From: Chryseobacterium sp. UBA6632
GTDB lineage: Bacteria; Bacteroidota; Bacteroidia; Flavobacteriales; Weeksellaceae
Reading direction: 5' to 3'
Length of the DNA: 9,551 bases
Assembly: GCA_002455915.1 (NCBI GenBank)
Contig: DKLU01000395.1
Span: 1-9,551, forward strand
Position numbers and translations under genes: made by a program. Positions 1 to 6,136 of this stretch are shown here, piece after piece. Under the pieces are notes generated by a model. The model was not told the origin of the DNA. It did not search any database and saw only the letters and a list, made by a program, of their open reading frames with translations. Each line of letters begins with the position of its first letter. Within the stretch, counting starts at the first letter, position 1.

Positions 1-112
1 TCTTCCGACCAAGACTAGCTTCGCTGCCGCGCCGAACCCCAAAATAAAAAATGAGCTCAAACAAATGCTGCGATCTGGGCTAGGAATGAGAATTGTCAAT
101 TTTACGTTGTAA
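1..112 (+). other. Window-edge fragment: GC-rich repeat-like DNA or 3' end of a gene
   Basis: The block at about 14-38 is much richer in G and C than the AT-rich DNA around it, and a GAGCTC palindrome lies at about 53-58. Frame 2 of the plus strand is open from base 2 to a TAA at 110-112 (36 codons, entering from outside the window), so this could be the end of an upstream gene. The composition and the low-complexity run of codons look more like part of a dispersed intergenic repeat of the kind common in flavobacteria. I cannot decide between the two from the sequence, and I recognise no protein family. Confidence 0.25.
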
Positions 113-135
113 ATAAATTATGAATTTTCCGGACT

Positions 136-287
136 AAAAATTCCCCTTCTTTGAAGGGGTGGATTTTTGCATAAGCAAAAAGACGGGGTAGTTTAATTAT
201 TATAAGAAAATGGAAAGTAATAATAAAACCACCCCGTCAAAAATTTCTATGAAATTTTCGCCACCCCTCCAAAGGAGGGGAATTTTT
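136..287. repeat. Nested palindromic intergenic element (REP/MITE-like)
   Basis: The outer arms at 136-162 and 261-287 are inverted copies matching at 25 of 27 positions. Inner arms at 182-194 (GACGGGGTAGTTT) and 226-238 match at 12 of 13. Each outer arm is itself a hairpin: CCCCTTC-TTT-GAAGGGG on the left and CCCCTCC-AAA-GGAGGGG on the right. Smaller hairpins sit between the arms, TTTTTGC-ATAA-GCAAAAA on the left and AAAATTTC-TAT-GAAATTTT at 240-258. The centre (195-225) is AT-rich and has no coding potential. Similar GGGGTGG/CCACCCC palindromes are, as I recall, abundant between genes in flavobacterial genomes. It lies upstream of the epimerase gene, and no transposase is visible nearby. 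Confidence 0.75.
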
Positions 288-450
288 GTTGTGTGAAACT
301 CAAGTATAAAAAAGTCTAAAAAAAAACTACACATCATTCACAATTACAACGTTGATATTTTCTAAAAAATAAAAAAAATGTATAATTTTTGCTACCACAT
401 AAAGTAAAAGGTAAAGCTTAAACGTCAACAAGATTAACAACTATAAAGAA

Positions 451-1104
451 ATGGACTCAATCAAAGTAATTCTCACAGGTGCAACGGGGATGGTAGGTGA
501 AGGTGTTTTATTAGAATGTCTTGAAAATCCGAATGTTTCAGAAATTTTAAGTGTCGGCAGAAAACCTTCAGGAAAAAAGCACGCCAAATTAAAAGAATAT
601 ATCGTTTCAGATTTTCTACAAATTGATCTTCTAGATGAAAATCTTAAAGGTTACGATGCCGTTTTCTTTTGCGCCGGAATCAGCAGTGTGGGATTGAATG
701 AGGAAGATTACACCAGAATCACTTACGACACCACATTGCATTTCGCCAAAGCAGTTCTCAACCAAAATCCGGATATCGTTTTCAATTATGTTTCCGGAGC
801 AAGTACCGATAAAACAGAAAGCGGAAAACTGATGTGGGCAAGAGTAAAAGGAAAAACCGAAAACACGTTGAGAAAGCTTGGTTTTAGAAGCGAATACAAT
901 TTCCGTCCGGGATTTATGAAACCCGTTGAAGGCCAGAAAAATGTAAAATGGTTCTTCAAACCATTTATTTGGATTTTTCCACATATATTACCTTCAAAAT
1001 CATTAACTTTACATGAAGTCGGGAAAGCAATGATCAATGCAGTGCAGAAGGGCTACCCTACCTCAACTTTAGAAATTAAGGACATTAAAAATTTAGCGAT
1101 ATGA
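451..1104 (+). CDS. NAD(P)-dependent epimerase/dehydratase-like SDR protein
   Basis: A 217-residue Rossmann-fold protein of the extended/atypical SDR group, resembling the HTATIP2/NAD(P)H-binding subfamily. The dinucleotide-binding motif TGATGMVG is at residues 9-16, right after the first beta strand. CAGISS (74-79) follows the strand in which such proteins hold the cofactor, and YVSGAS (113-118) supplies the Ser region of the active site. At the usual Tyr-x3-Lys site the sequence reads WARVK (129-133), so the lysine is kept and the tyrosine is replaced by Trp. FRPGFMKP (151-158) is typical of the family. The substrate is unknown; the protein should be cytoplasmic. The start ATG follows an A-rich stretch with no Shine-Dalgarno site, as is normal in this phylum. 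The stop overlaps the next small ORF (ATGA), suggesting a two-gene transcript. Confidence 0.88.
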   Translation: MDSIKVILTGATGMVGEGVLLECLENPNVSEILSVGRKPSGKKHAKLKEYIVSDFLQIDLLDENLKGYDAVFFCAGISSVGLNEEDYTRITYDTTLHFAKAVLNQNPDIVFNYVSGASTDKTESGKLMWARVKGKTENTLRKLGFRSEYNFRPGFMKPVEGQKNVKWFFKPFIWIFPHILPSKSLTLHEVGKAMINAVQKGYPTSTLEIKDIKNLAI

Positions 1105-1241
1105 GAGAGATGTTAAAGAGAATTGTTCTGGTGGTTTTCATTTTATTGGTCTTGACTGCAATTTCAGGATTTTTTTACATGCAAAAACATCCTCTGGAAA
1201 ATTCTTCCAATCAAATCTATTTAGCACATCCGGATAAATAA
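1101..1241 (+). CDS. Small single-helix membrane protein, 46 aa
   Basis: This short ORF begins inside the stop codon of the epimerase gene (ATGA at 1101-1104) and ends at TAA 1239-1241. The protein has a basic N-terminus (MREMLKR), a hydrophobic helix over about residues 8-26 (IVLVVFILLVLTAISGFFY) and a short polar tail ending HPDK. That is the layout of a one-pass inner-membrane peptide or an uncleaved signal anchor. The N-terminal pattern resembles the membrane anchor of larger flavobacterial enzymes, so it could be a remnant of one. I recognise no family. The overlap with the previous gene and the protein-like organisation support real translation. Confidence 0.5.
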   Translation: MREMLKRIVLVVFILLVLTAISGFFYMQKHPLENSSNQIYLAHPDK

Positions 1242-1264
1242 AACAGCACATTTAATTTCATTAT

Positions 1265-1325
1265 AGCCAATATTTCTACAGTTGGCTGATTTGTCGTTTC
1301 TTTAATTTTCTATTTTTCTTTTTTA
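1265..1325 (+). terminator. Possible weak terminator after the epimerase/small-ORF unit
   Basis: An inverted repeat AGCCAA (1265-1270) and TTGGCT (1282-1287) with an 11-nt loop, extendable by one T-G pair, is followed by a T-rich but interrupted stretch. It lies 24 bp past the small-ORF stop. The stem is short and the T-run is broken, so this is only a candidate. Confidence 0.35.
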
Positions 1326-1414
1326 AAATTTAATTTTCATCAAAACTTTCAAAAATTACATTATTATTAAGAATTAATTAAAATTTGCTTAAAATGTTTA
1401 CAAAGTAGAAAGTT

Positions 1415-1422
1415 CATTTTTG
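1415..1422 (+). promoter_or_regulatory. Possible -7 element for the choice-of-anchor I gene
   Basis: CATTTTTG differs from the Bacteroidetes -7 consensus TAnnTTTG at one position and ends 23 bp before the ATG at 1446. No TTG lies at the usual 17-23 bp upstream; the nearest (1385-1387) is 27 bp away. Weak call. Confidence 0.25.
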
Positions 1423-1445
1423 CATAAATTTAATATAACGTAAAA

Positions 1446-4400
1446 ATGACTAATAACTACCTTTTGAAAGGTTCGGTGATTGCCGCGATGTTCCTTCAGG
1501 GAGCAGCTTTCGGGCAATCAAGCCTTATTCATTACTGGAATTTTAATAACAATGCTTCTGCAGCCGCGATGATGACGCCAACATCAACTTTGGTAAACGG
1601 TTCTATGACAGCCGTAACCAGCGGAACAACAGAAGTTGATTTTGCCAACGGAACAGGGCAAAACTTCAGCACAGAAAATTTAAATGCAAGAAATGGAGAT
1701 GCTGCCGGAACGCATTTGCGATACAACTTCCCTATTAACGGGAATTTGCAGTTCAATTTGCCAACTACAGGATTCAATAATGTGGTCGTAAAATTTTCGA
1801 CAAGAAGATCGGCTTCGGGGGCAGGAACACAAACGTGGTCTTACTCTTTGGATGGAACAACTTTTCAGACCTACCAAACAGTCAATCCGCAAGATGCCAA
1901 TCCGCAATTGATTACATTTGATTTTTCAAATATTGCAGGCGTTTCCAACAATCCTAATTTCAAACTTAAAGTTGAATTTTCCGCAGGAGCAAATAACGGA
2001 ACTGTAGGAAATAACCGTTTTGACAATTTTACCGTAGACGCAACAGCAGTTGGAGGTATCGACACTACTCCACCAACGGCTGCTTATCTTCCCACAAACA
2101 ACACAAATAATGCTTTAACGACTGTAAATCCTGCCATTACTTTCAACGAAAATGTAAGATTAGCAGACAACTCTACGATCAACGATTCTAATGCACAAAC
2201 GCTTGTAGATTTCCGTCTTGGAAATGCTTCAGGTGCTCAAATTCCCTTCACTACAACTTTTTCTAACAATAAAATCACGGTTATTCCAACCTCAGGTTTA
2301 GTTCCGAACCAGACGTATTATCTGGCTTTAAAACCAAATGTGGTGGAAGATTTCAGTGATAACGCAGTAACAACAGCAACTTCAACTGTATTTACAACCG
2401 CCGGAACTTCTATTTCTTTGGATAAAAACTTTATCAAAGTCAATGAAAATGCAGGAACATTGGCATTTAAAATTAATGTAACCAATCCTTCCACAGCATC
2501 GGTAAATTTGGTGGCAAAACCAGCTCCTTTCAGCACGGCAGACCATAATGATTTCACTTTTACCAGTCAAACAATTAATATTGTTCCGGGAACGACAAGT
2601 TATACGGTAAATATTCCTATTATTGATGATGCATTAGCAGAACAAGAAGCAGAATATTTTGTATTAAGCCTTGAAAATCCTACCGGAGCAACCATTTCAG
2701 GAGACAGCAATTCAACGGTTTATATTATTGATAATGATAAAGCGGCTCCTGTTCCATCACACCAAATTCAGTTAAATTATATCGGAAGTTTTGATCCTTC
2801 CGGAAACAAAAGCAGCTCTACGGAAATAGTGGTTCACGATCCTACCACGCAGAGATTATTTACCATCAGTTCTTTGACGGATGTTTTTGATATTATCAAT
2901 TTCAGTAATCCGAATACTCCAACGGTTATCAATACCGTAAATATGGCTCCGTATGGCGGAATTACAAGTATTGCCGTGAAAAACGGAATTATTGCGGCAG
3001 CTTCTCCAAACACGAACCCTCAACAGAACGGTTCGGTAGTTTTCTTTGATATTAACGGAAATTTCCTGAAACAGGTTACAGTTGGTGCTTTACCGGACAT
3101 GGTTTCTTTCTCACCGGACGGAACAAAAGTTTTAACCGCCAATGAAGGTGAACCAAATGACGCTTACACCATCGATCCTGAAGGAACTATCAGCATTATT
3201 GATATTTCGGGAGGAATTAACAATCTAACTCAAAATAATGTTACTACACTTAATTTCAATGCGTTTGATTCTCAGGTGGCAGCATTAACACCGACAGGTT
3301 TAAGAAAAGTAAGAACCAATAATACGCTTTCTCAAGATTTAGAACCTGAATATATTACGATAAGTGCAGACAGCCAAAAGGCTTGGATCACACTTCAGGA
3401 AAATAATGCGATTGCTGAGGTTAATTTAACTTCAAAAACAATTACCGGAATTTGGGGATTAGGCAAAAAAGATATGAGCCTTCCAGGAAACGGTTTTGAT
3501 GCGTCTGATAACAATGGTGAAATTTTAATCGCGAACTGGCCTGTAAAAGCTTATTATATTGCTGATGCGGTTCAGAATTATAAAGTTGGAAACACAAACT
3601 ATATTGTAACAGCAAACGAAGGTGATGAAAAAGATCTTTCAGGATTTAGTGAGAGAACTACGGTTGGAGCCAATGATTATACTTTAGATCCGGCCCTTTT
3701 CCCGCAATCATCAATATTAAAAGCTTCGCATAATTTAGGAAGATTCAGAGTTTCTAATGCCACAGGAAATACGGATGGAGATAATGAATTTGAAGAAATT
3801 GCAGCGTTGGGTGCACGTTCGTTCTCGATTTTCAATGCTGATACCAAGCAAATCGTTTATGATAGCGGCGATCAGTTTGAACGATATATTGCAGCTAATC
3901 ATCCATTGATTTTCAATGCTGATAATGAATCGAACACGATTAAAAGCAGAAGCCGTGCAAAAGGCCCAGAGCCGGAAGGGGTAACTTTAGGCACAATTAA
4001 TGGGCAAACTTACGCTTTCATCACCATTGAAAGAACCGGAGGTGTAATGGTTTATAATATAACAGATCCGAACAATCCTACTTTCACGGATTACAAAAAC
4101 TCTCGTATGACTTCGGCATATGGAGGTGATAATGGTCCGGAAGGAATCATCTACATTGCTCCTGAAAATACCACAACAGGCAAAGGATATGTGGTAATTG
4201 CTAACGAAATCAGCGGAACCTTGTCGATGTACGAAGTAGCCACTCCAAGTTTGGCAACCGGAGAAGTAAAAACAGAAAAATCGACCTTCAACGTATTCCC
4301 AAATCCGGTATCAAAAGGAAGTACGTTATATTTCAACAGAGTTCAGGATTATGAATTGTATGATATGTCTGGAAAACTGATTGAAAAACAAAAAAATGCT

Positions 4401-4487
4401 TTAACAATAGATACTTCAAAGCTTTCTACAGGCGTTTACCTTGTAAAAACTTCTGAAGGACAGCTAAAAAGAATTATTGTAAAATAG
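1446..4487 (+). CDS. Secreted choice-of-anchor I family protein with T9SS sorting domain
   Basis: A 1013-residue exported protein. Residues 1-24 form a signal peptide (hydrophobic core VIAAMFLQGAAFG, likely cut near AFGQ). Residues 25-200 are a beta-rich N-terminal domain opening with LIHYWNFNNN. Residues 206-318, starting DTTPPTAAYLP, form a bacterial Ig-like domain. Residues 320-431 form a Calx-beta-like domain (VNENAGTLAFKI, ending YIIDND). Residues 439 to about 935 are the choice-of-anchor I region, beta-propeller-like, with SFSPDGTKVLTANEGEPND and PEPEGVTLG motifs. The last 65 residues (from 949, NVFPNPVSKG, to KRIIVK) are a type A T9SS sorting domain. This implies export across the outer membrane by the type IX system and attachment or release there. 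The choice-of-anchor I domain has no certain enzymatic role; atypical alkaline phosphatases and phytase-like proteins contain related regions. It is a stand-alone gene closed by a terminator at 4509-4538. Confidence 0.93.
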   Translation: MTNNYLLKGSVIAAMFLQGAAFGQSSLIHYWNFNNNASAAAMMTPTSTLVNGSMTAVTSGTTEVDFANGTGQNFSTENLNARNGDAAGTHLRYNFPINGNLQFNLPTTGFNNVVVKFSTRRSASGAGTQTWSYSLDGTTFQTYQTVNPQDANPQLITFDFSNIAGVSNNPNFKLKVEFSAGANNGTVGNNRFDNFTVDATAVGGIDTTPPTAAYLPTNNTNNALTTVNPAITFNENVRLADNSTINDSNAQTLVDFRLGNASGAQIPFTTTFSNNKITVIPTSGLVPNQTYYLALKPNVVEDFSDNAVTTATSTVFTTAGTSISLDKNFIKVNENAGTLAFKINVTNPSTASVNLVAKPAPFSTADHNDFTFTSQTINIVPGTTSYTVNIPIIDDALAEQEAEYFVLSLENPTGATISGDSNSTVYIIDNDKAAPVPSHQIQLNYIGSFDPSGNKSSSTEIVVHDPTTQRLFTISSLTDVFDIINFSNPNTPTVINTVNMAPYGGITSIAVKNGIIAAASPNTNPQQNGSVVFFDINGNFLKQVTVGALPDMVSFSPDGTKVLTANEGEPNDAYTIDPEGTISIIDISGGINNLTQNNVTTLNFNAFDSQVAALTPTGLRKVRTNNTLSQDLEPEYITISADSQKAWITLQENNAIAEVNLTSKTITGIWGLGKKDMSLPGNGFDASDNNGEILIANWPVKAYYIADAVQNYKVGNTNYIVTANEGDEKDLSGFSERTTVGANDYTLDPALFPQSSILKASHNLGRFRVSNATGNTDGDNEFEEIAALGARSFSIFNADTKQIVYDSGDQFERYIAANHPLIFNADNESNTIKSRSRAKGPEPEGVTLGTINGQTYAFITIERTGGVMVYNITDPNNPTFTDYKNSRMTSAYGGDNGPEGIIYIAPENTTTGKGYVVIANEISGTLSMYEVATPSLATGEVKTEKSTFNVFPNPVSKGSTLYFNRVQDYELYDMSGKLIEKQKNALTIDTSKLSTGVYLVKTSEGQLKRIIVK

Positions 4488-4508
4488 AGTATATTATTTA
4501 GTTGATGT

Positions 4509-4538
4509 AAAGCTCCGAAAAAGTTCGGGGCTTTTTTT
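4509..4538 (+). terminator. Rho-independent terminator after the choice-of-anchor I gene
   Basis: AGCTCCGAA (4511-4519), an AAAG loop and TTCGGGGCT (4524-4532) form a 9-bp stem with one T-G pair, followed by a run of T residues. It begins 21 bp past the stop codon. Confidence 0.9.
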
Positions 4539-4731
4539 ATTATTGAACATTTTAATATAGCAAAATTAAACGCAATACTATCAATATTACCAATACAAGG
4601 AAAATCTTATCATCACTTTAACCGTGGCTCTCGGTATAGCAACACCATGTACAATATTAACATTATAAGGAGACTTAATAAGTTTAACAGAGGAAGCCTT
4701 TTCTGACGTAAACAATAAGGCAGATATTCCC

Positions 4732-5343
4732 TCAATGCATCTCGTCATAAATTCTCACCAGATCTACCACACTTTTCACCTGTAGCTTCTCAAAGATTTT
4801 CTTTTTATAGGTACTTATGGTTGACGTCTTTAGATCTAAACTATTGGAAATCTCAATATTTCCATAACCTTCTGCTAAAAGTTTGAAGATCTGAAATTCT
4901 CTTTTAGAAAGTTTTTCAACGGTATTATTATCTTTTGAAGTAAGCAGTTTATTCATCATTTTAGAAGGATAATAGAAGCCTTCTTCAAAAATTGCCATAA
5001 TTCCCTTTAAAATTTCAACTTCATTAGCACTTTTATTCATATAACCTTCTACTCCTTCTTCTATGTACTGAATCCCTACATTTTCATCATAGGTGGAAAA
5101 AATCAGGATTTTAATATTTTTCTGCCTTTTCTTAAGATCCTTCACCATTGATTTAAAAATACTTCCCGGAATATCTGTATCAAGAATTATAAGATCATAT
5201 TGTTTAGAAGAAATCTTCTCTTTCGTTTCAGAATAATTTTCAGCGAAATCGATTTTACACGGAAACTGTAGCTTAGTCTCCAACAACACTGCCGTACCCG
5301 CCCTTACCACATACAGACCGTCAGCAATGAGTATATTTTTCAT
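4732..5343 (-). CDS. NarL/LuxR-type response regulator
   Basis: A 203-residue transcription regulator when started at the ATG at 5343, which places MKNILIADG directly at the first receiver strand; in-frame ATGs at 5373 and 5382 would add 10 or 13 residues. The receiver domain covers about residues 1-118: phospho-acceptor D55 in YDLIILDTD, S83 in LIFST, and K104 in GYMNKSA. The acidic pair before it reads A-D-G (D8, G9), so one Mg-binding acid is replaced by Gly. Residues 142-203 are a LuxR/GerE helix-turn-helix (LSKREFQIFKLLAEG, then TSTISTYKKKIFEKL). No histidine kinase is beside it, so it is an orphan in this window. A promoter-like site at 5655-5683 and a possible leader ORF lie upstream. 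Its targets cannot be inferred. Confidence 0.92.
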   Translation of the reverse strand: MKNILIADGLYVVRAGTAVLLETKLQFPCKIDFAENYSETKEKISSKQYDLIILDTDIPGSIFKSMVKDLKKRQKNIKILIFSTYDENVGIQYIEEGVEGYMNKSANEVEILKGIMAIFEEGFYYPSKMMNKLLTSKDNNTVEKLSKREFQIFKLLAEGYGNIEISNSLDLKTSTISTYKKKIFEKLQVKSVVDLVRIYDEMH

Positions 5344-5386
5344 AGTTTTAGTTTTTTTAATAATAGTTTCCATAAAACCCATCCAT

Positions 5387-5506
5387 CTATTTTACAGAAG
5401 TTAGTTTATCCTCTAAATTATTATCACAATGCAATACAACATATAGACCAATACCACATTTTTTCTTAAAAAATTCTTTATTTAAAGCACTTTCCGCGAT
5501 TTTCAT
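5387..5506 (-). CDS. Possible 39-aa leader ORF upstream of the response regulator
   Basis: An open frame starting ATGAAAATCGCGG at 5506 and ending TAG at 5387, four bases before the most upstream ATG (5382) of the response-regulator frame. The peptide is MKIAESALNKEFFKKKC followed by GIGLYVVLHCDNN and a polar end (LEDKLTSVK). It is lysine-rich with two cysteines and has no signal peptide or membrane helix. I recognise no family. GLYVV also occurs near the N-terminus of the response regulator, probably by chance. Its place between a promoter and the regulator would suit a leader peptide or a small partner protein, but an ORF this short in AT-rich DNA may be random. Confidence 0.33.
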   Translation of the reverse strand: MKIAESALNKEFFKKKCGIGLYVVLHCDNNLEDKLTSVK

Positions 5507-5594
5507 CAAAACTTTAAACAAAAAAATTCTGCCCTTACTTTCTTCTCAAAGTCGGGTAACTTGCCATAAAAAACATTGAACATTAAAAGGAACG

Positions 5595-5640
5595 ACAACG
5601 CAACCTCAATAGTATATTTTAAAACCTCATATTGCGTTGT
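5595..5640. repeat. 9-bp perfect inverted repeat in the regulator's 5' region
   Basis: ACAACGCAA at 5595-5603 and TTGCGTTGT at 5632-5640 are perfect inverted copies around a 28-nt AT-rich loop. Read on the minus strand, the loop begins and ends with related steps (ATGAGGTT and TTGAGGTT). It lies about 15 bp downstream of the predicted -7 box, so it would form a hairpin at the very start of the transcript or act as an operator. Confidence 0.5.
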
Positions 5641-5654
5641 AAATAAATTTTTTA

Positions 5655-5683
5655 CAAAAATAACACTAATAAATCTCATGCAA
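5655..5683 (-). promoter_or_regulatory. Flavobacterial-type promoter for the response regulator
   Basis: On the minus strand a TTG (5683-5681) is followed after 18 bp by TATTTTTG (5662-5655), which matches the Bacteroidetes pattern TTG-N17-23-TAnnTTTG exactly. Transcription would start near 5648, leaving a leader of about 140 nt before the 39-aa ORF and about 300 nt before the regulator. An imperfect palindrome (TGCA, ATAGAA-TTAT-TTCTAT, TGCA; 5679-5706) overlaps the -33 region and could bind a regulator. Confidence 0.55.
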
Positions 5684-5741
5684 TCATAGAATTATTTCTA
5701 TATGCAAGTAATAATTTTTCTAAACTTTTTTCTCGTTTAAA

Positions 5742-5775
5742 AGCAAAAAAAAACAGGTCTTGAAAACCTATTTAA
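5742..5775 (-). terminator. Second (distal) minus-strand terminator after nifU
   Basis: Read on the minus strand, AAATAGGT and ACCTGTTT pair around a 7-nt loop (8 bp with one T-G pair) and run into a stretch of T. It lies just beyond the stronger terminator at 5794-5820 and may catch read-through toward the response-regulator promoter. Confidence 0.5.
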
Positions 5776-5793
5776 TATTGGAATTGAAAACCA

Positions 5794-5820
5794 TAAAAAA
5801 AGACAGGCCGAAACCTGTCT
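5794..5820 (-). terminator. Rho-independent terminator after the mrp-nifU unit
   Basis: AGACAGG (5801-5807) and CCTGTCT (5814-5820) pair around a 6-nt loop. On the minus strand the stem is followed by seven T residues (complement of the A-run at 5794-5800). It starts about 25 bp past the NifU stop. Confidence 0.88.
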
Positions 5821-5844
5821 CAAAAAAATATATATTGTTATTTT

Positions 5845-6093
5845 TTATTCCACGCTTATTACTTTTTCTATTTCCGGCGCATGTTGTTTGATTGTATTTT
5901 CAACACCTAATTTTAATGTTGATACATTCAGTGAGCAACCAGAACAGTTTCCTAAAAGTTTTACATAAACCAAGTTATCCTTCACATCAATAAGCTCAAT
6001 ATCGCCACCATCTTTATTCAAAAACGGTCGGATGCTTTCCAGAGCTTCCATCACTCTTGTTACTGTATCTTCGTGTGTTATGTTTGTTTCCAT
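5845..6093 (-). CDS. NifU C-terminal-domain Fe-S scaffold/carrier protein
   Basis: An 82-residue stand-alone NifU-like (Nfu-type) domain. DGGDIELI at residues 28-35 is the family signature. C50 and C53 in GNCSGC are the CxxC that binds a bridging [4Fe-4S] cluster between two subunits, and STLKLGVENTI (57-68) is the usual helix after it. Such proteins carry clusters to apo-enzymes in the cytoplasm. Most free-standing versions are about this length, so it appears complete. It starts 43 bp past the mrp stop on the same strand and shares the terminator at 5794-5820, so the two genes very likely form one operon: an ATPase-type Fe-S carrier and a small Nfu-type carrier. Confidence 0.94.
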   Translation of the reverse strand: METNITHEDTVTRVMEALESIRPFLNKDGGDIELIDVKDNLVYVKLLGNCSGCSLNVSTLKLGVENTIKQHAPEIEKVISVE

Positions 6094-6136
6094 ATTTTTT
6101 CAGTTCAATTCGGTTTTTTCAAGATTTGAAAAATAT

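Noticed and set aside
105..119. 15-nt direct repeat CGTTGTAAATAAATT shared with 5635-5649
   Set aside because: In AT-rich DNA of this length a match of this size is close to chance, and the flanks do not extend it.
631..1037. Minus-strand open frames of 117 and 83 codons
   Set aside because: They lie wholly inside the plus-strand epimerase gene, which has a clear family motif; their translations show no domain features.
1532..2570. Several minus-strand open frames within the large secreted protein gene
   Set aside because: Antisense shadows of a gene with a signal peptide, recognisable domains and a T9SS tail; none has its own start context or family features.
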